A stretch of DNA of 64,000 nt from Ignavibacteriales bacterium (GTDB lineage Bacteria > Bacteroidota > Ignavibacteria > UBA10030 > SZUA-254), in NCBI GenBank assembly GCA_016214905.1, contig JACRMQ010000001.1:108347-172346 (forward strand). The letters run 5' to 3'. The translations under genes and the position numbers were made by a program. The notes below the pieces were generated by a model, which was given only the letters and a program-made list of their open reading frames with translations, made no database searches and had not been told where the DNA came from. Positions within the stretch are counted from its first letter, which is position 1. Every line of letters begins with the position of its first letter. Positions 8,688 to 21,768 of this stretch are shown here, piece after piece.

Positions 8688-10790
8688 TTATACAGTGACG
8701 GATTCCCGTCCACGAACTTTTTCAACAATTTGATCTGTAATGCTTCTGGGTACTTCTTCATAGTACGCAAATTGCATTGTGTATATTGCGCGACCCTGCG
8801 TCATCGACCTCATTTGGGTTGAATAACCGAACATTTCCGAAAGAGGTACTTTCGCTTTAATCACTTGCGCATCTTTGCGCGCAACAAGTCCTTCGATTTT
8901 TCCTCGACGTGAACTGAGATCGCCCATCACATCGCCCATATAATCTTCGGGAGTAACCACTTCAACATCCATAATCGGTTCTAATATTACCGGATCGGCT
9001 TTATCTGCGGCTTCCTTGAAAGCGATTGAACCTGCGATTTTAAATGCCATTTCAGAAGAATCGACCGCATGGAAAGATCCGTCGAACAACTTCACTTTAA
9101 CATCAACCACGGGATATCCGGCTAAAACTCCGTTTTTCATCGCTTCAACGATACCTTCTGAGACAGGTTTAATATACTCTTTTGGAACCACACCTCCAAT
9201 TATTCCATTTTCGAATTCGAAACCCTTACCTTTTTCATTCGGTTCAAGAGTGATCCAAACATGTCCGTATTGACCCCTTCCACCGGATTGACGAACAAAT
9301 TTACCTTCTTGCTCAACCTTTTTACGAATTGTTTCTCGATAAGCTACCTGCGGTTTACCGACATTTGCCTCTACTCTAAATTCACGCTTCATTCTATCAA
9401 TAATAATTTCAAGATGCAATTCACCCATTCCACTGATAATTGTTTGGCCTGTTTCTTCATTTGAAGAAACCCTGAATGTGGGATCTTCTTCAGATAACTT
9501 AGATAACGCTTCTCCCATCTTTTCTTGATCGGCTTTCGTTTTCGGTTCGATTGCAACTGCGATCACGGGTTCCGGGAACTCCATCTTTTCTAAAATAATT
9601 GGATCTTCCTCGTCGCACAGTGTATCGCCTGTTCTTGTATTTTTTAATCCTACTACTCCAACGATATCTCCGGCGTATGCCGCATCCGTATCTTCACGAT
9701 GATTCGCGTGCATGCGCAGCAATCTTCCGATTCGCTCTTTGCGTCCGGTACTTGAGTTAAATACATAAGAACCAGATTCAATTTGCCCGCTATACACACG
9801 CAGGTAAGTGAGCTTACCGATGTACGGGTCTGTCATGATCTTAAATGCTAAAGCAGAAAATTTTTCATTATCTGATACTTTTCGCGTTACATGATCTTTC
9901 ATGTTGGGATGATGACCGCTAACTTCACATGCAGAAAGATCAACAGGCGATGGAAGAAAATCTATGACTGCGTCCAACAATCCTTGAACACCTTTATTTT
10001 TGAAAGATGAACCACAAAGCACAGGAATGATGCTAACTTTTAAACAGGCCCTGCGTAATACATTTTTAATTTCTGTCGGTGATATTTCTTTACCGTCGAG
10101 ATATTTTTCAAGAAGCGTGTCATCTTCATCAGAAACCGCCTCCAACATTTTTGTACGGTATTCACATGCTTTCTTTTTTAAATCTTTGGGGATTTCGATA
10201 TCGTCCCACGATGTACCGGCGGATCCTTCGTGGAATACTCTTGCTTTAAAAGTAATAAGATCTATGTAACCGGTGAATAATTCACCTTCACCAATCGGGA
10301 TTTGTACTGGAACAGCATTGGCATGAAGACGATTTTTCATCATATCAATTACATTATAGAAATCAGCACCTACGCGATCCATCTTATTTACGAATGCTAA
10401 ACGCGGAACGCCATATTTATCTGCCTGCCGCCAAACTGTTTCAGATTGTGGCTCAACACCGCCAACGGCACAGAATAATGCAACTGCACCATCGAGTACT
10501 CGTAAAGATCGTTCAACCTCGACGGTGAAATCAACATGTCCTGGTGTATCTATTATATTTATACGATGATTATTCCAAAAACAGGTTGTAGCGGCACTTG
10601 TTATAGTTATACCTCGTTCTTTTTCCTGCTCCATCCAGTCCATTGTGGCAGCGCCATCATGGACTTCACCCATCCTATGAACAACACCTGTATAAAATAA
10701 TATACGCTCTGTCGTAGTAGTTTTCCCGGCATCTATGTGAGCCATAATGCCGATGTTTCTTGTTCGCTCTAATGTATAAACTCTTGCCAT
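8688..10790 (-). CDS. fusA: Elongation factor G
   Basis: EF-G is the translocase GTPase. At 700 aa it is a standard-length, bacterial type EF-G. Visible motifs are the P-loop [19 protein letters not shown], switch [24 protein letters not shown], the domain [19 protein letters not shown], and the domain IV/V part [15 protein letters not shown] and [20 protein letters not shown]. It is part of the str operon between rpsG and tuf. Confidence 0.98.
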   Translation of the reverse strand: MARVYTLERTRNIGIMAHIDAGKTTTTERILFYTGVVHRMGEVHDGAATMDWMEQEKERGITITSAATTCFWNNHRINIIDTPGHVDFTVEVERSLRVLDGAVALFCAVGGVEPQSETVWRQADKYGVPRLAFVNKMDRVGADFYNVIDMMKNRLHANAVPVQIPIGEGELFTGYIDLITFKARVFHEGSAGTSWDDIEIPKDLKKKACEYRTKMLEAVSDEDDTLLEKYLDGKEISPTEIKNVLRRACLKVSIIPVLCGSSFKNKGVQGLLDAVIDFLPSPVDLSACEVSGHHPNMKDHVTRKVSDNEKFSALAFKIMTDPYIGKLTYLRVYSGQIESGSYVFNSSTGRKERIGRLLRMHANHREDTDAAYAGDIVGVVGLKNTRTGDTLCDEEDPIILEKMEFPEPVIAVAIEPKTKADQEKMGEALSKLSEEDPTFRVSSNEETGQTIISGMGELHLEIIIDRMKREFRVEANVGKPQVAYRETIRKKVEQEGKFVRQSGGRGQYGHVWITLEPNEKGKGFEFENGIIGGVVPKEYIKPVSEGIVEAMKNGVLAGYPVVDVKVKLFDGSFHAVDSSEMAFKIAGSIAFKEAADKADPVILEPIMDVEVVTPEDYMGDVMGDLSSRRGKIEGLVARKDAQVIKAKVPLSEMFGYSTQMRSMTQGRAIYTMQFAYYEEVPRSITDQIVEKVRGRESVTV

Positions 10791-10838
10791 TCTTTAAAAA
10801 TCTATCTTTCCATCAAATCAAAATATCTTAACTTATAT

Positions 10839-11309
10839 CTAAAATTTAAAATGAGCGAATGCTTTGTTGGCTTCTGCCATTTTGTGTGTGTCTTCACGTT
10901 TTTTAACCGCGCCGCCCTCGTTATTTGCAGCAGCAATAAACTCTGCAGCAAGTTTCATTGCCATCGATTTATCTTTCCGTTCATTTGCATAATTAATAAT
11001 CCATCGGATAGCCAGAGCAACACTTCTATCCTGCCGTACTTCTGTCGGTATCTGATAAGTTGCTCCACCAACACGTCTGGCTCTTATTTCTAAAATCGGC
11101 TTCACATTGCTGATAGCTTTTTTGAAAACGTCAAAACCACTTACATCTTTTGATCGTTGTCCAGCAATATCAAATGCGTCATATACAATTTTTCGGGCAC
11201 AATGCTTTTTACCCTGTTTTAGTACATTATTGATGAACCTACCGACCAAGATATCATTAAATTTTGGATCGGGGGTTACAAATCGTTTTCCTGCAGTCTT
11301 TTTTCTCAT
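10839..11309 (-). CDS. rpsG: 30S ribosomal protein S7
   Basis: S7 organises the 3' major domain of 16S rRNA. The 156-aa product shows KFNDILVGRFINNVLKQGKK, IRARRVGGATYQIPTEVR, and the C-terminal REDTHKMAEANKAFAHFKF. It begins 1 bp after the rpsL stop codon, so translation is probably coupled. Confidence 0.98.
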   Translation of the reverse strand: MRKKTAGKRFVTPDPKFNDILVGRFINNVLKQGKKHCARKIVYDAFDIAGQRSKDVSGFDVFKKAISNVKPILEIRARRVGGATYQIPTEVRQDRSVALAIRWIINYANERKDKSMAMKLAAEFIAAANNEGGAVKKREDTHKMAEANKAFAHFKF

Positions 11310-11310
11310 A

Positions 11311-11685
11311 TTACTTTTTTGGCCTCTTTGCGCCGTACTTAGATCGACCTTGTTTTCTATCCGTCACCCCTGCGGTATCCAATGTACCACGAATAATATG
11401 ATACCTGACACCGGGTAAATCCTTCACCCTACCCCCACGAATGAGCACAATTGAGTGCTCTTGAAGGTTATGACCTTCACCGGGGATATAGGCAGTAACT
11501 TCGATGCCATTTGTTAATCGTACACGAGCCACTTTTCTTAATGCAGAATTAGGCTTTTTGGGGGTAGTTGTATACACCCTGGTGCAGACACCGCGTTTTT
11601 GTTGCGACTTCTGTAATGCTGGGGCTTTACTCTTCCAGGTTACATCTTGTCGACTAAATCGTATTAATTGATTGATAGTGGGCAA
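11311..11685 (-). CDS. rpsL: 30S ribosomal protein S12
   Basis: S12 sits in the decoding centre. The 124-aa sequence includes [40 protein letters not shown] and [19 protein letters not shown]. Lys is present at both positions where streptomycin-resistance substitutions are known (KKPNS and VKDLPG), so the allele looks wild type. Its own promoter lies just upstream, after rpoC. Confidence 0.98.
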   Translation of the reverse strand: MPTINQLIRFSRQDVTWKSKAPALQKSQQKRGVCTRVYTTTPKKPNSALRKVARVRLTNGIEVTAYIPGEGHNLQEHSIVLIRGGRVKDLPGVRYHIIRGTLDTAGVTDRKQGRSKYGAKRPKK

Positions 11686-11719
11686 TTATTCAAACTCCTG
11701 AATTTTCCAAAAGTTTATA

Positions 11720-11748
11720 AATATATGAAATTTTTCAACCTTTGTCAA
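11720..11748 (-). promoter_or_regulatory. Sigma-70-like promoter of the str operon
   Basis: On the minus strand TTGACA (11748-11743) is followed by a 17-nt spacer and TATATT (11725-11720). It lies between the rpoC stop (11753) and the rpsL start (11685). The -35 box is perfect and the spacing is optimal, so rpsL and the genes after it probably have a promoter separate from rpoBC read-through. Confidence 0.6.
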
Positions 11749-11752
11749 TTTT

Positions 11753-14700
11753 TTATGAAGATATTTTTTCTTTTTTCTTTGTTTTCTTTTTTTCAGCGAT
11801 AATTTCAGTAACAATCGGCTCTTCTTCAACCATTGCTTCGTCTTTAGAAACAACTATTAAATTCCTGAATTTCTTTAATCCAGTTCCGGCTGGAATTAAA
11901 TGTCCCATTATAACATTTTCTTTTAATCCAAGTAAATGATCAACTTTTCCTTGAATAGCAGCGTCAGTCAGGACTTTTGTTGTTTCTTGGAATGATGCAG
12001 CAGAGATAAAACTTTCAGTTGAGAGTGCCGCTTGTGTTATTCCAAGAAGAACTGGTTCCGCAGTTGCAGGTTCTGCATCTCTATACTCAACTATTTTTTT
12101 ACTTTTCTTTCTTAAATCTATATTGAGTTCGCGAACTTTCTTTTTAGAAATGATCTGACCATTTTTCAATTTAGAATCACCTTTGCTGGTCAATATTACT
12201 TGATCGTGTAATAATTCATTCTCTTCATTCAAAGAATGAATATCAACATAATCATCTTCTAAAAATCTGGTATCGCCAGGTTCTATGATACGAACTTTTT
12301 GCATCATCTGACGAACGATAACTTCAATATGTTTATCGTTTATTTTTACACCTTGCATTCGATAAACTTCCTGGATTTCATTCACAAGATATTGTTGAAC
12401 AGAACTCACGCCTTTAATTCTTAGAATATCATGCGGCTCTATTGCACCATCCGATAAACGTTCTCCGGCACGAATAACATCGTTATCTTGAGCGAGAATA
12501 TGTTTACCCATCGGGATTAGATACTGACGTTGATCATGCCCATCATGACTTTTAACAATGAGTTCTCGTGAACCACGCTTTTGCGCTCCAAAACTTACCA
12601 CTCCATCGATTTCGGAAACAATGGCAGGATCTGCAGGACTGCGAGCTTCAAATAGCTCAGTTACTCGCGGTAAACCACCTGTAATATCACGTGTTTTTCC
12701 GCTATCCCGAGGTATTTTCACTAAAACAGTGCCTGCTTCTATTTGCTGATTATCATCAACATTAAGATGCGCCCGCGTTGGGATGATATAACTGCCGAGT
12801 GATTGACCTTCTTCGTTTTGAATCATAAGCATCGGACTCAATGTCCGATCTCGCGTATCAATAACGACTTTTTGAATATGCCCGGTTTGTTCATCCGGCT
12901 CTTCTCTGAATGTAAGGTTCTCTTTCAGGTCTTGATATTTTATAATACCGGAATGTTCAGTAATAATAACTGCATTGTACGGATCCCATTCATAAACAAT
13001 TTCGCCTTTAGCAATTGGAGCGTTATCTTTGATCAGCAGTGTCGCACCATAAGGGACATCATATTTGGTTAATACGCGATTATCCGGATCAACGATATTT
13101 ACAACTCCGCTGCGACCCAACACAATAAGTTTACTATCTTCATCTGTCGATTTGAGATATTTAATGCCGTCGTAAACAGCTTTACCCTCGAATTTCGATA
13201 CGATCTGGGATTGAGTTGCAATTAAACTTGCAGTTCCACCTGTATGAAATGTTCGGAGTGTCAATTGAGTCCCTGGTTCCCCGATCGACTGCGCGGCGAT
13301 AATACCAACCGGTTCTCCAGGTTCAACTATTTTTGACGTGGTTAAATTTCGACCGTAGCATTTCGCACATATCCCTCGCTTCGATTCACAAGCGAGTACT
13401 GATCTTATCTCAATCGCTTCTATAGATGTTTCTGAAATAGCGAACGCAATTTTCTCATCAATTTCCTGACCGGACTTGACTAATACCTCTTTTGTTATCG
13501 GATTAACAACATCATGAACAGCAACACGTCCTAATATTCTTTCCGAAAGTGGTTCTTTAACATCCTCTCCTTCTTTCAGCGCACCTGTCAAAACTCCTCG
13601 AATTGTTCCGCAATCTTCCATCGCGACGATGGCATCCTGAGCCACGTCGACTAAACGTCTCGTTAAGTATCCTGCATCAGCAGTCTTCAACGCTGTATCT
13701 GCCAAACCTTTACGTGCACCGTGTGTCGAGATAAAATATTCGAGAATCGATAATCCTTCTCTAAAATTGGCTACAATCGGATTTTCGATCAATTCACCTG
13801 TTGCTCCAGATAAACTTTTCTGCGGTTTTGCCATTAATCCGCGCATTCCTGCCAATTGACGCACTTGTTCTTTTGAACCACGCGCACCGGAATCGACCAT
13901 CATATAGAGTGAATTAAATCCGTCTCTATCGTGCTGGAGTGAATCAAAAAGTTTTTCAGCAACACGATTAGTTGTGCGAGTCCAGATATCAATTACTTTA
14001 TTATATCGCTCACCGTTGGTAATGAATCCCCGGAAATATTGATTCTGAACATTATCAACTTCCTTGAAAGCTTTTGTGATAACTTCATCTTTTTCTTTGG
14101 GAATTATAACATCACCTACGCTAACCGACATTCCTGCTTTTGTTGCGTATGTAAATCCAAGTTCTTTTAACTTATCTAAAAATTCTGCAGTCCGCACATT
14201 TCCACAAGCTCTGAACACTGTTTGAACGATCTGGACAAGCCGTTTTTTATTGAGAAGCTCGTTAATGTAACCTAGTTCCTTAGGAACTATTTGATTGAAT
14301 CGAACGCGGCCGGTTGTTGTATCTAACACCTTACCGCCAATCCTGACTTTAATTCTTGCGTGTAATCCAACTTTTCCGGCATCATTTGCTATTATTACTT
14401 CCTCCGGAGAACTGAATATTTTTCCATCACCAATATCACCTGATCTTGATTTTGTCAGATAATAACAACCAAGCACTTGATCTTGAGTTGGATGAACAAT
14501 TGGCGCACCGCTTGATGGAGACAAAATGTTATGGCTCGAAAGCATCAGTATACGGGCTTCTAATTGAGAGTCGTAAGACAATGGAATATGCACAGCCATC
14601 TGATCACCGTCGAAATCGGCATTGAATGCGGTACATACCATCGGATGTATTTGGATAGCTCTTCCTTCAATTAATACCGGTTGGAACGCTTGGATACCGA

Positions 14701-16030
14701 GGCGGTGAAGTGTGGGTGCTCGGTTCAGAAGCACCGGATGTCCATCTATAATGTTTTCCAAAATTTCCCAGACTTCTTGGCCTTTTTTATCAACTAATTT
14801 TTTTGCGCTTTTGACTGTCTTCACCAATCCACGCTCAATCAATTTTCGAATAATGAAAGGTTTAAACAATTCAACTGCCATATCTTTTGGCAATCCGCAT
14901 TCGTGAAGTTTCAGTTCTGGACCTACTACAATAACTGAACGACCGGAATAATCTACTCGTTTCCCAAGTAAATTCTGACGGAATCGTCCCTGTTTACCTT
15001 TAAGCATATCCGAGAGAGATTTAAGCGCACGATTATTATCGGAGCGGACGGCATTTGCTCTTCGCGAATTATCGAAAAGTGAATCTACAGCTTCCTGCAA
15101 CATTCTCTTTTCATTTCTCAGAATTACTTCCGGTGCTTTAATTTCAATCAGTCGTCTTAAACGATTGTTTCTGATAATAACTCTTCTATAAAGATCATTA
15201 AGATCAGAAGTCGCAAATCTACCGCCTTCGAGGGGAACAAGCGGCCGTAACTCAGGTGGAATAACGGGGATTACATCGAGCACCATCCATTCCGGTTTAT
15301 TCAACGGTCCATTTTCTCTTTCACGGAACGCTTCTACCACTGCTAATCTTTTAAGTAATTCTTGTTTCTTCTGAACAGATGCTTCAGAATGCACGTTCAC
15401 TCGAAGGTCCGCAGATAGAGATTCAACTTCTACTCGTTTTAATAATTCCTTTATAGCTTCACCGCCGATTTTTGCAATAAATTTTTTCTCGTCTGTATCT
15501 TCTAAATGCTGATTTTTTTCAGGTAAAGTTCCAAGGATATCATAATATTGTTCCTCGGATAGAAGATCCAACTTTTGCAATCCGGTTGTACCGGGTTGAA
15601 TGACTACATACGATTCGTAGTACACAATTTTTTCTAAATCTTTTCCGGTAACACCTAGAATGTTGCCAATTTTTGATGGTGCGGATCGGAAATACCAAAT
15701 ATGGACAATCGGCACAGCTAAGGCAATGTGCCCCATACGTTCGCGACGAACGCTTTTTTGGGTTACTTCAACACCGCATCGGTCACATATGATTCCTTTG
15801 TACCTTATCCGCTTATATTTTCCGCAATGACATTCCCAATCGCGGACCGGTCCAAAAATCTTCTCGCAGAAAAGTCCGTCTTTCTCAGGTCGGAATGAAC
15901 GGTAATTTACTGTTTCCGGTTTTGTTACTTCTCCGTGTGAGCGGGAAAGTATCAAATCGGATGATGCTAATGTTATAGTAATTTTTGAAAATGTTTTCTT
16001 CGCTAAAGTATCGTGTGTTGCGAATGCCAT
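11753..16030 (-). CDS. rpoC: DNA-directed RNA polymerase subunit beta'
   Basis: This is the catalytic beta' subunit, 1425 aa and apparently complete. The N-terminal zinc ribbon is [20 protein letters not shown], and the active-site Mg motif [12 protein letters not shown] is intact. The second zinc site reads [15 protein letters not shown]. The trigger-loop region ([27 protein letters not shown]) is conserved. The tail ends in a Lys/Glu-rich stretch. It follows rpoB by 21 bp. Unlike its neighbour rpoB, I see no break in frame. Confidence 0.98.
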   Translation of the reverse strand: MAFATHDTLAKKTFSKITITLASSDLILSRSHGEVTKPETVNYRSFRPEKDGLFCEKIFGPVRDWECHCGKYKRIRYKGIICDRCGVEVTQKSVRRERMGHIALAVPIVHIWYFRSAPSKIGNILGVTGKDLEKIVYYESYVVIQPGTTGLQKLDLLSEEQYYDILGTLPEKNQHLEDTDEKKFIAKIGGEAIKELLKRVEVESLSADLRVNVHSEASVQKKQELLKRLAVVEAFRERENGPLNKPEWMVLDVIPVIPPELRPLVPLEGGRFATSDLNDLYRRVIIRNNRLRRLIEIKAPEVILRNEKRMLQEAVDSLFDNSRRANAVRSDNNRALKSLSDMLKGKQGRFRQNLLGKRVDYSGRSVIVVGPELKLHECGLPKDMAVELFKPFIIRKLIERGLVKTVKSAKKLVDKKGQEVWEILENIIDGHPVLLNRAPTLHRLGIQAFQPVLIEGRAIQIHPMVCTAFNADFDGDQMAVHIPLSYDSQLEARILMLSSHNILSPSSGAPIVHPTQDQVLGCYYLTKSRSGDIGDGKIFSSPEEVIIANDAGKVGLHARIKVRIGGKVLDTTTGRVRFNQIVPKELGYINELLNKKRLVQIVQTVFRACGNVRTAEFLDKLKELGFTYATKAGMSVSVGDVIIPKEKDEVITKAFKEVDNVQNQYFRGFITNGERYNKVIDIWTRTTNRVAEKLFDSLQHDRDGFNSLYMMVDSGARGSKEQVRQLAGMRGLMAKPQKSLSGATGELIENPIVANFREGLSILEYFISTHGARKGLADTALKTADAGYLTRRLVDVAQDAIVAMEDCGTIRGVLTGALKEGEDVKEPLSERILGRVAVHDVVNPITKEVLVKSGQEIDEKIAFAISETSIEAIEIRSVLACESKRGICAKCYGRNLTTSKIVEPGEPVGIIAAQSIGEPGTQLTLRTFHTGGTASLIATQSQIVSKFEGKAVYDGIKYLKSTDEDSKLIVLGRSGVVNIVDPDNRVLTKYDVPYGATLLIKDNAPIAKGEIVYEWDPYNAVIITEHSGIIKYQDLKENLTFREEPDEQTGHIQKVVIDTRDRTLSPMLMIQNEEGQSLGSYIIPTRAHLNVDDNQQIEAGTVLVKIPRDSGKTRDITGGLPRVTELFEARSPADPAIVSEIDGVVSFGAQKRGSRELIVKSHDGHDQRQYLIPMGKHILAQDNDVIRAGERLSDGAIEPHDILRIKGVSSVQQYLVNEIQEVYRMQGVKINDKHIEVIVRQMMQKVRIIEPGDTRFLEDDYVDIHSLNEENELLHDQVILTSKGDSKLKNGQIISKKKVRELNIDLRKKSKKIVEYRDAEPATAEPVLLGITQAALSTESFISAASFQETTKVLTDAAIQGKVDHLLGLKENVIMGHLIPAGTGLKKFRNLIVVSKDEAMVEEEPIVTEIIAEKKKTKKKEKISS

Positions 16031-16051
16031 TAAAAATTCTCCAATCTCTAG

Positions 16052-17549
16052 TTATTCAATCTTAAGATCTAATCCTAAGCCCATTAACTCGCGTACAAGA
16101 ACATTAAACGATTCGGGTACGTTTGGTTCCGGGAGGTTATCACCTTTTACTATCGCTTCATAAAGTTTTGCGCGGCCATAAACGTCGTCACTCTTTACGG
16201 TTAACATCTCTTGCAAAATGTTAGCCGCTCCGTATGCTTCGAGTGCCCATACTTCCATTTCACCAAACCGTTGACCACCAAACTGTGCTTTACCACCGAG
16301 TGGTTGTTGTGTGATGAGGGAATAAGGACCAATAGAGCGAGCGTGAATTTTATCATCAACAAGGTGAGATAACTTCATCATGTAGATGTAGCCAATCGTG
16401 GTTTCCTGATCAAATTTTTCTCCGGTGCGTCCATCAATTAGTGCCGCCTTCGAGTTCGTGTTTAATCCGGCTTTCTCAAGTTCATGTTGAACTTCTTCCC
16501 ATGTGGCTCCGTCGAAGATAGGCGATGAATATTTAGTCTTCAACTTAATCCCTGCCCAACCCAGAGCAGTTTCAAACAATTGCCCCAGATTCATACGCGA
16601 CGGCACGCCGAGCGGATTCAATACGATATCGACAGGTGTTCCATCGAGCATGAAAGGCATATCTTCCTGCGGAACTATTTTTGCAACAACGCCTTTGTTG
16701 CCATGCCTTCCCGCCATTTTATCGCCGACAGATAATTTTCGTTTCTTCGCGATATATACTTTCGCAAGTTGGACAATACCAGAAGGTAATTCATCACCAA
16801 GCATTATTTTGGTTTTTTCGTGCTTGTAATATTCATCAATATCGGTTAATCGTTGGAAGAAATTTTCATATAATTTGATTAAAAGAGAATTCTTCTTTTT
16901 ATCCTCAACCCAATCTGTGTTAAAATCAAGTTTTTCAAGATCTGAAATTTTCGAGAAGGTTTCAAAAGTTGCCTGAGTTCCACCGCGAATTATTACATCG
17001 CCATTTTTACTTCGAACAGTCGATAATTTTTCACCATTCAATAGCAATCCGAGTTTTTTCGCAAGAAAATCATACGCGTCCTGAGTTGCCTTCTTCTGGG
17101 CTTTATCTAATTGATCACTAAGCCGTTTATCTTCTTTCTTAGACTCGGAATCTTTTCGTTTGCGGCTGAATAATTTTGTCGCAATCACGATCCCCTTCAT
17201 ACCCGGTGGAGCTTTCAATGATGCATCTTTAACATCACCGGCTTTCTCACCGAATATTGCCTTCAGAAGTTTTTCTTCGGGTGTTGATTCTGTTTCACCT
17301 TTTGGGGTTATTTTACCAATCAGGATATCGCCTTCTACCACTTCAGCGCCGACCCGGATTACGCCATTTTCATCCAAATCTTTTACAGCATCTTCGCTTA
17401 CATTCGGGATTTCTCTGGTTAATTCTTCTTCACCACGTTTTGTATCGCGTACCTGAAGTTCAAATTCTTCGATGTGAAGCGATGTAAAAACATCTTCAGC
17501 GACGATTCGTTCGTTCATGATGATAGCGTCTTCAAAATTATAACCACGC
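16052..17549 (-). CDS. rpoB: RNA polymerase subunit beta, C-terminal portion (after a frameshift)
   Basis: This frame carries the second part of beta. It starts with [20 protein letters not shown] and ends with the normal C-terminus ([18 protein letters not shown]). The active-site motifs [33 protein letters not shown] and [20 protein letters not shown] are intact. An ATG upstream at 17590 gives a few extra codons, but these are rpoB read in the wrong frame, so I do not accept it as a gene start. The piece belongs with the entry at 17515-19815. Confidence 0.92.
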
Positions 17550-19815
17550 CGTTTCGGCCGAGCGCCAATTCGCCATTCTCGGTGGCGCAACCATCGGCAA
17601 GTATGTCGCCTTTTCTTACTTTCTGACCCGGCTTCACGATTGCACGTTGATTAATTGAAGTATCCTGGTTGGTTCTGAAGAATTTTATCAACTTGTATTC
17701 GACACGTTTTTTATCTTCAAAACTTACAACAACGTCTGAGCTTGCTTCATCGATATCGTAATTAACTATAATCGAGTTTGCATCTACAAATTCAACAACA
17801 CCATTTCGTTCCGCAATTACCATAGTTCTGGCGTCATTAGCAATCTTTCCTTCAAGTCCTGTCCCGACAATCGGAGCTTCCGGACGTAAAAGGGGCACTG
17901 CCTGACGTTGCATATTCGATCCCATTAACGCACGGTTGGCGTCGTCGTGTTCCAAAAATGGTATTAATGCCGCCGCAGCACTTACAATCTGGCTCGGTGC
18001 GACATCGAGGAATTGAACTTCTTCAGGTTTCAAGAGTGGATAATCGCTTTGATATCTTGCCTTTAAACGTTCGGTTAGAAATTTTCCTTTGTCGTCAATT
18101 TGTGTATTTGTTTGCGCAATCGCGTATGTATCTTCTTTCTCGGCGGTCATGAATTCTATTTCATCCGTCGCTTTGCCATTCTTGACTTTTCGATATGGCG
18201 TTTCAATAAATCCAAACGGATTCACGCGAGCATAAATACACATCGAAGATATCAACCCGATGTTCGGTCCTTCCGGTGTCTCGATTGGGCAAAGGCGACC
18301 GTAATGTGTATAGTGAACGTCGCGGACTTCAAATCCGGCACGTTCGCGTGTAAGACCACCCGGTCCAAGGGCAGACATACGGCGTTTGTGTGTAATCTCC
18401 GCCAAAGGATTTGTTTGATCCATGAATTGCGATAACTGATTCGTACCGAAGAATGCATTTATAACGCTTGTAATTGTTCTGGCATTTACCAGATCTTGCG
18501 GAGCTATTTTTTCTTGATCACGTAGACTCAAACGCTCGCGAATTGTACGAGCCATGCGCGCGAGTCCGATATTGAATTGTTGGCCTATTTGTTCACCGAC
18601 AGTCCGAACCCGGCGATTTCCCAGATGATCAATATCATCAACAGATTTTCTCCCTTGTTGTAAATCGAGCAGATAGTTGATGATCGCGATTATGTCTTGT
18701 TTTGTGAGGGTTGTAGTGGTAACCGGAACATCTAAATGTAACTTTTCATTCATTCTAAATCTGCCAACCTCACCGAGATCGTAACGTTTTTCATTGAAGA
18801 AAAGCCGCTCGAATAAATTTTTGGCAGTATCGAGATCGGGAGCTTCTCCTGATCTCAATTGTTGATAGATCGTGTTTAATGCTTCTTCATCGGTTCTGGC
18901 TGTATCTTTTAAAATTGTGTTTGCTATTACTGAATTTTCACCGGAGACCTCTTGCTTTAAAAATTTAATTTTTTTGATTTCCGATTTCTTAATTTTTTTC
19001 AGTAACTCCTCAGTGAAGATCGAATCTTTGTTGATAATGATTTCGCCTGTCTTTTTATCAACCACGTCGCTGCAAACTATTCTGTCGATATAATCTTTAA
19101 TGTTGACTTTTTGAGGATCAACCTCTTCTAAGAGATTGAACAATTGCAGAATTTCGTCATCCGATGAATAACCGATGGCACGTAGTAATGTTGTTACGGG
19201 GAATTTCTTTTTTCTGTCGATGTAAACATACATTACATTGCTGATATCCGTTGTGAACTCAACCCATGAACCGCGAAACGGAATTATTCTAGCGGAATAT
19301 ATCGACATTCCGTTCGGATGAACAGTTTCATCGAAGAAAACGCCGGGTGAACGATGTAATTGGCTGACAATAACGCGCTCTGCACCGTTAATGATGAAGG
19401 TTCCACGGTGAGTCATCATCGGTAAGTTACCAAGATAGACTTCCTGCTCCATCGTGTCTACAAAACTTTTACCATCTTCACTTTTTGTTGAAAGTCGGAG
19501 TTTCGCTTTTAGCGGCACTGCAAATGTCAGTCCGCGTTCCTGACATTCAATCACGGAATATTTCGGTTTCTCGACATAATATTCAACGAATTCCAGGAAA
19601 TAGTTTTCACGCGCATCCGTGATTGGAAAACTAAGCAGAAATATTTGTTGGAGCCCACGATGCACACGCTTCTCCGGTGGAACTTGGGCTTGCAGAAAAC
19701 TTTCCCACGATTCTAGTTGAACATTCAATAGATCCGGTTGATCAACGATTTGGGGAATTCGAGAAAATGATATTCGTCCATTGGTATGATTGGTCTGGTT
19801 CTTCAATTCTATCAC
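17515..19815 (-). CDS. rpoB: RNA polymerase subunit beta, N-terminal portion (frameshifted near 17550)
   Basis: This frame carries beta up to [16 protein letters not shown], then shifts into nonsense and stops at 17515. The other frame resumes at GYNFED. In other beta subunits about eight residues (VLVAFMPW type) separate these motifs. Here only two bases do, which fits a net 22-nt deletion; restoring 22 nt gives exactly 1262 codons. The rifampicin region ([20 protein letters not shown]) has the sensitive residues. Upstream is the rplL-rpoB attenuator. As written the gene cannot make functional polymerase, so an assembly error or a strain mixture is the likely cause. Confidence 0.93.
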   Translation of the reverse strand: MIELKNQTNHTNGRISFSRIPQIVDQPDLLNVQLESWESFLQAQVPPEKRVHRGLQQIFLLSFPITDARENYFLEFVEYYVEKPKYSVIECQERGLTFAVPLKAKLRLSTKSEDGKSFVDTMEQEVYLGNLPMMTHRGTFIINGAERVIVSQLHRSPGVFFDETVHPNGMSIYSARIIPFRGSWVEFTTDISNVMYVYIDRKKKFPVTTLLRAIGYSSDDEILQLFNLLEEVDPQKVNIKDYIDRIVCSDVVDKKTGEIIINKDSIFTEELLKKIKKSEIKKIKFLKQEVSGENSVIANTILKDTARTDEEALNTIYQQLRSGEAPDLDTAKNLFERLFFNEKRYDLGEVGRFRMNEKLHLDVPVTTTTLTKQDIIAIINYLLDLQQGRKSVDDIDHLGNRRVRTVGEQIGQQFNIGLARMARTIRERLSLRDQEKIAPQDLVNARTITSVINAFFGTNQLSQFMDQTNPLAEITHKRRMSALGPGGLTRERAGFEVRDVHYTHYGRLCPIETPEGPNIGLISSMCIYARVNPFGFIETPYRKVKNGKATDEIEFMTAEKEDTYAIAQTNTQIDDKGKFLTERLKARYQSDYPLLKPEEVQFLDVAPSQIVSAAAALIPFLEHDDANRALMGSNMQRQAVPLLRPEAPIVGTGLEGKIANDARTMVIAERNGVVEFVDANSIIVNYDIDEASSDVVVSFEDKKRVEYKLIKFFRTNQDTSINQRAIVKPGQKVRKGDILADGCATENGELALGRNGVVIILKTLSS

Positions 19816-19861
19816 CTTAAAAAAATCGTAATTTGCAAAACTTATATCATCGAAACATTAA

Positions 19862-19910
19862 ACAAAATAAAATAGCAAACCGATAACCATCTTTGTAGAT
19901 GGTTATCGGC
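19862..19910 (-). terminator. Attenuator/terminator between rplL and rpoB
   Basis: A perfect 13-bp stem (CCGATAACCATCT, 19880-19892, pairing with 19897-19909) with a 4-nt loop is followed on the minus strand by a T-rich stretch (19879 downward). It lies in the rplL-rpoB gap. In E. coli a partial terminator at this position lowers rpoBC transcription relative to the ribosomal proteins. The placement here suggests the same role. Confidence 0.8.
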
Positions 19911-19965
19911 ACTAACCTTACATTTGTTCCGAACGTTTTTGAGTATGAACTCTCTCAACGTCAGC

Positions 19966-20343
19966 TTACTTTAACTCTACAGTTGCACCGGCTTCTTCGA
20001 GTTCTTTTTTCAGCTTTTCGGCTTCGTCTTTACTAACGTTTTCTTTCACGTTTTTCGGAGCGCCGTCAACCAAGTCTTTTGCTTCTTTCAAACCAAGTCC
20101 GGTGGCTGCACGAACAACTTTAATGACATTAATTTTTTGCGCCCCGGCTGCTTTGAGCACAACGTTAAATTCGGTTTGCGCTTCAACTGCTGCTGGAGCG
20201 GCTCCAGCAGGCATCATGCCACCCATCATCATCGGTGCTGCTGCTGTGACTCCGAACTTTTCTTCAAGAGCTTTTTTTAATTCGGCTGCCTCGAGTAAAG
20301 TGAGCTTTTCAATTTTTTCAACGATTTCTAGTACTACTGACAT
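19966..20343 (-). CDS. rplL: 50S ribosomal protein L7/L12
   Basis: L7/L12 forms the multicopy stalk that recruits translation GTPases. The 125-aa protein has an N-terminal dimerisation domain ([20 protein letters not shown]), an Ala/Met-rich hinge ([20 protein letters not shown]) and the C-terminal domain ([34 protein letters not shown]). Preceded by AGGAGA. It follows rplJ by 30 bp. Confidence 0.98.
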   Translation of the reverse strand: MSVVLEIVEKIEKLTLLEAAELKKALEEKFGVTAAAPMMMGGMMPAGAAPAAVEAQTEFNVVLKAAGAQKINVIKVVRAATGLGLKEAKDLVDGAPKNVKENVSKDEAEKLKKELEEAGATVELK

Positions 20344-20373
20344 TGTGTATCTCCTATTCTAAATGATTAAACT

Positions 20374-20895
20374 TTACGCTGCTTTTTTCTTTTCTATTGC
20401 ATCGATGATCGTTACAAGATCGCGTGCTAGTGCATTGATTGCACCGACCACACCGGATATCGGCGATTGAATACTACCTATAATACCCGCGATGAGTTCG
20501 TTGCGTGAAGGAAGTTTTGCAATGTCATCGAGCTGGCTGCCTTCAAAAACTTGATTCTCAAGAACACAAACCTTGAGTGCCAACTTGTTATGCTTATCGC
20601 GAAACTTCTTTATGATCTTTGCTGGTGCTACCGGATCTTCATACCCGAAAGCGATGCCCGTGTGGCCCACTAATTTCGGGATAACTTTATCGTATCCGGT
20701 GACACTTTGTAAAGCTTTGCGAACGAGTGTGTTTTTTACAACTCGATAATCGATATTCGATTTTCGGAATTCACGTCGAAGCTCTGTTATCTGCTCAACG
20801 GTAATTCCGGTGAAATCGGCGAAGTACATACCCTTCGCTTTTTCGACCATCTCTTTCACCTCTGCAATGATCTGTTCTTTTTCAGAACGTTTCAT
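20374..20895 (-). CDS. rplJ: 50S ribosomal protein L10
   Basis: L10 anchors the L7/L12 stalk to 23S rRNA. The 173-aa protein contains the family motifs YFADFTGITVEQITELRREF, YRVVKNTLVRKAL, GHTGIAFGYEDPVAPAKIIK and a C-terminal helix that ends IDAIEKKKAA. The 98-nt leader (20896-20993) has a small CCGG hairpin and may hold an autoregulatory site as in other bacteria, but I cannot fold it with confidence. Confidence 0.97.
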   Translation of the reverse strand: MKRSEKEQIIAEVKEMVEKAKGMYFADFTGITVEQITELRREFRKSNIDYRVVKNTLVRKALQSVTGYDKVIPKLVGHTGIAFGYEDPVAPAKIIKKFRDKHNKLALKVCVLENQVFEGSQLDDIAKLPSRNELIAGIIGSIQSPISGVVGAINALARDLVTIIDAIEKKKAA

Positions 20896-20993
20896 GATTA
20901 CCTCGTAAATGAATTATTGTCCCCTGAGAAGCTCCGGTCAAATCCGGACAGAAAACATATTCTATTGTTAATGAGTGCGTAATTTTTTTTCTA

Positions 20994-21689
20994 CTATTTT
21001 GACGCTATAATATTTTTGTCGATGTGAACACCGGGACCCATCGTGCTCGAAAGCGCAATGCTCTTTACATATTGACCTTTCGCAGATGCCGGTTTCAAAC
21101 GAATCACGGTTGCTAAAAATGCGTTTATATTTTCAACCAAATTTTGAGTTTCGAAATTTACTTTCCCGATCGTTACATGAATAATTCCTGCTTTATCGAC
21201 CCGGAATTCAATTTTACCCGCTTTGACTTCTTTAACAGCTTTGCCAATATCTAATGTAACCGTTCCGCTTTTTGGATTCGGCATTAAACCGCGTGGACCG
21301 AGAACTTTTCCGAGTTTTCCCAGATCACCCATGACATCGGGAGTGGCGATGATGACATCAACATCTGCCCATCCAGCTTGAATTTTCTGAAGATAATCCT
21401 GATAACCGACATGATCGGCTCCGGCTGCTTTGGCTTCTTCATCTTTTGGAGGTTTCGCAATCGCCAAAACGCGAACAGCTTTTCCAATACCGTGCGGAAG
21501 TGCTACTGTTCCGCGAATAGCTTGATCTGCTTTCTTGGGATCGACACCGAGCCGTATGGCGATGTCAACCGCTTCATTAAATTTGGCAGATGCTGCCTCT
21601 TTCACTTTCGTTACCGCTTCTTCGATAGTGTAATTTTTTTTCAAGTCAACTTTTTTGATTGCGGCGTTGTAACGTTTACTTCTTTTCAT
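20994..21689 (-). CDS. rplA: 50S ribosomal protein L1
   Basis: L1 binds the mobile L1 stalk and represses its own operon in many bacteria. The sequence (231 aa) shows [55 protein letters not shown] and [10 protein letters not shown], all diagnostic. Length is normal. It lies between rplK and rplJ with an intergenic gap of 79 bp upstream. Confidence 0.98.
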   Translation of the reverse strand: MKRSKRYNAAIKKVDLKKNYTIEEAVTKVKEAASAKFNEAVDIAIRLGVDPKKADQAIRGTVALPHGIGKAVRVLAIAKPPKDEEAKAAGADHVGYQDYLQKIQAGWADVDVIIATPDVMGDLGKLGKVLGPRGLMPNPKSGTVTLDIGKAVKEVKAGKIEFRVDKAGIIHVTIGKVNFETQNLVENINAFLATVIRLKPASAKGQYVKSIALSSTMGPGVHIDKNIIASK

Positions 21690-21768
21690 TTAGTTTGTTC
21701 TTTCAATGAGTGGTACAATCGTTTCGTTCGACGATTATTTGAACGAAACTTCCACGATATCATTATGA

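Noticed and set aside
17550..17590. An independent start for a separate 512-aa gene for the second half of the beta subunit
   Set aside because: The codons before RGYNFED are rpoB read out of frame, and a natural split at the active centre is not plausible.
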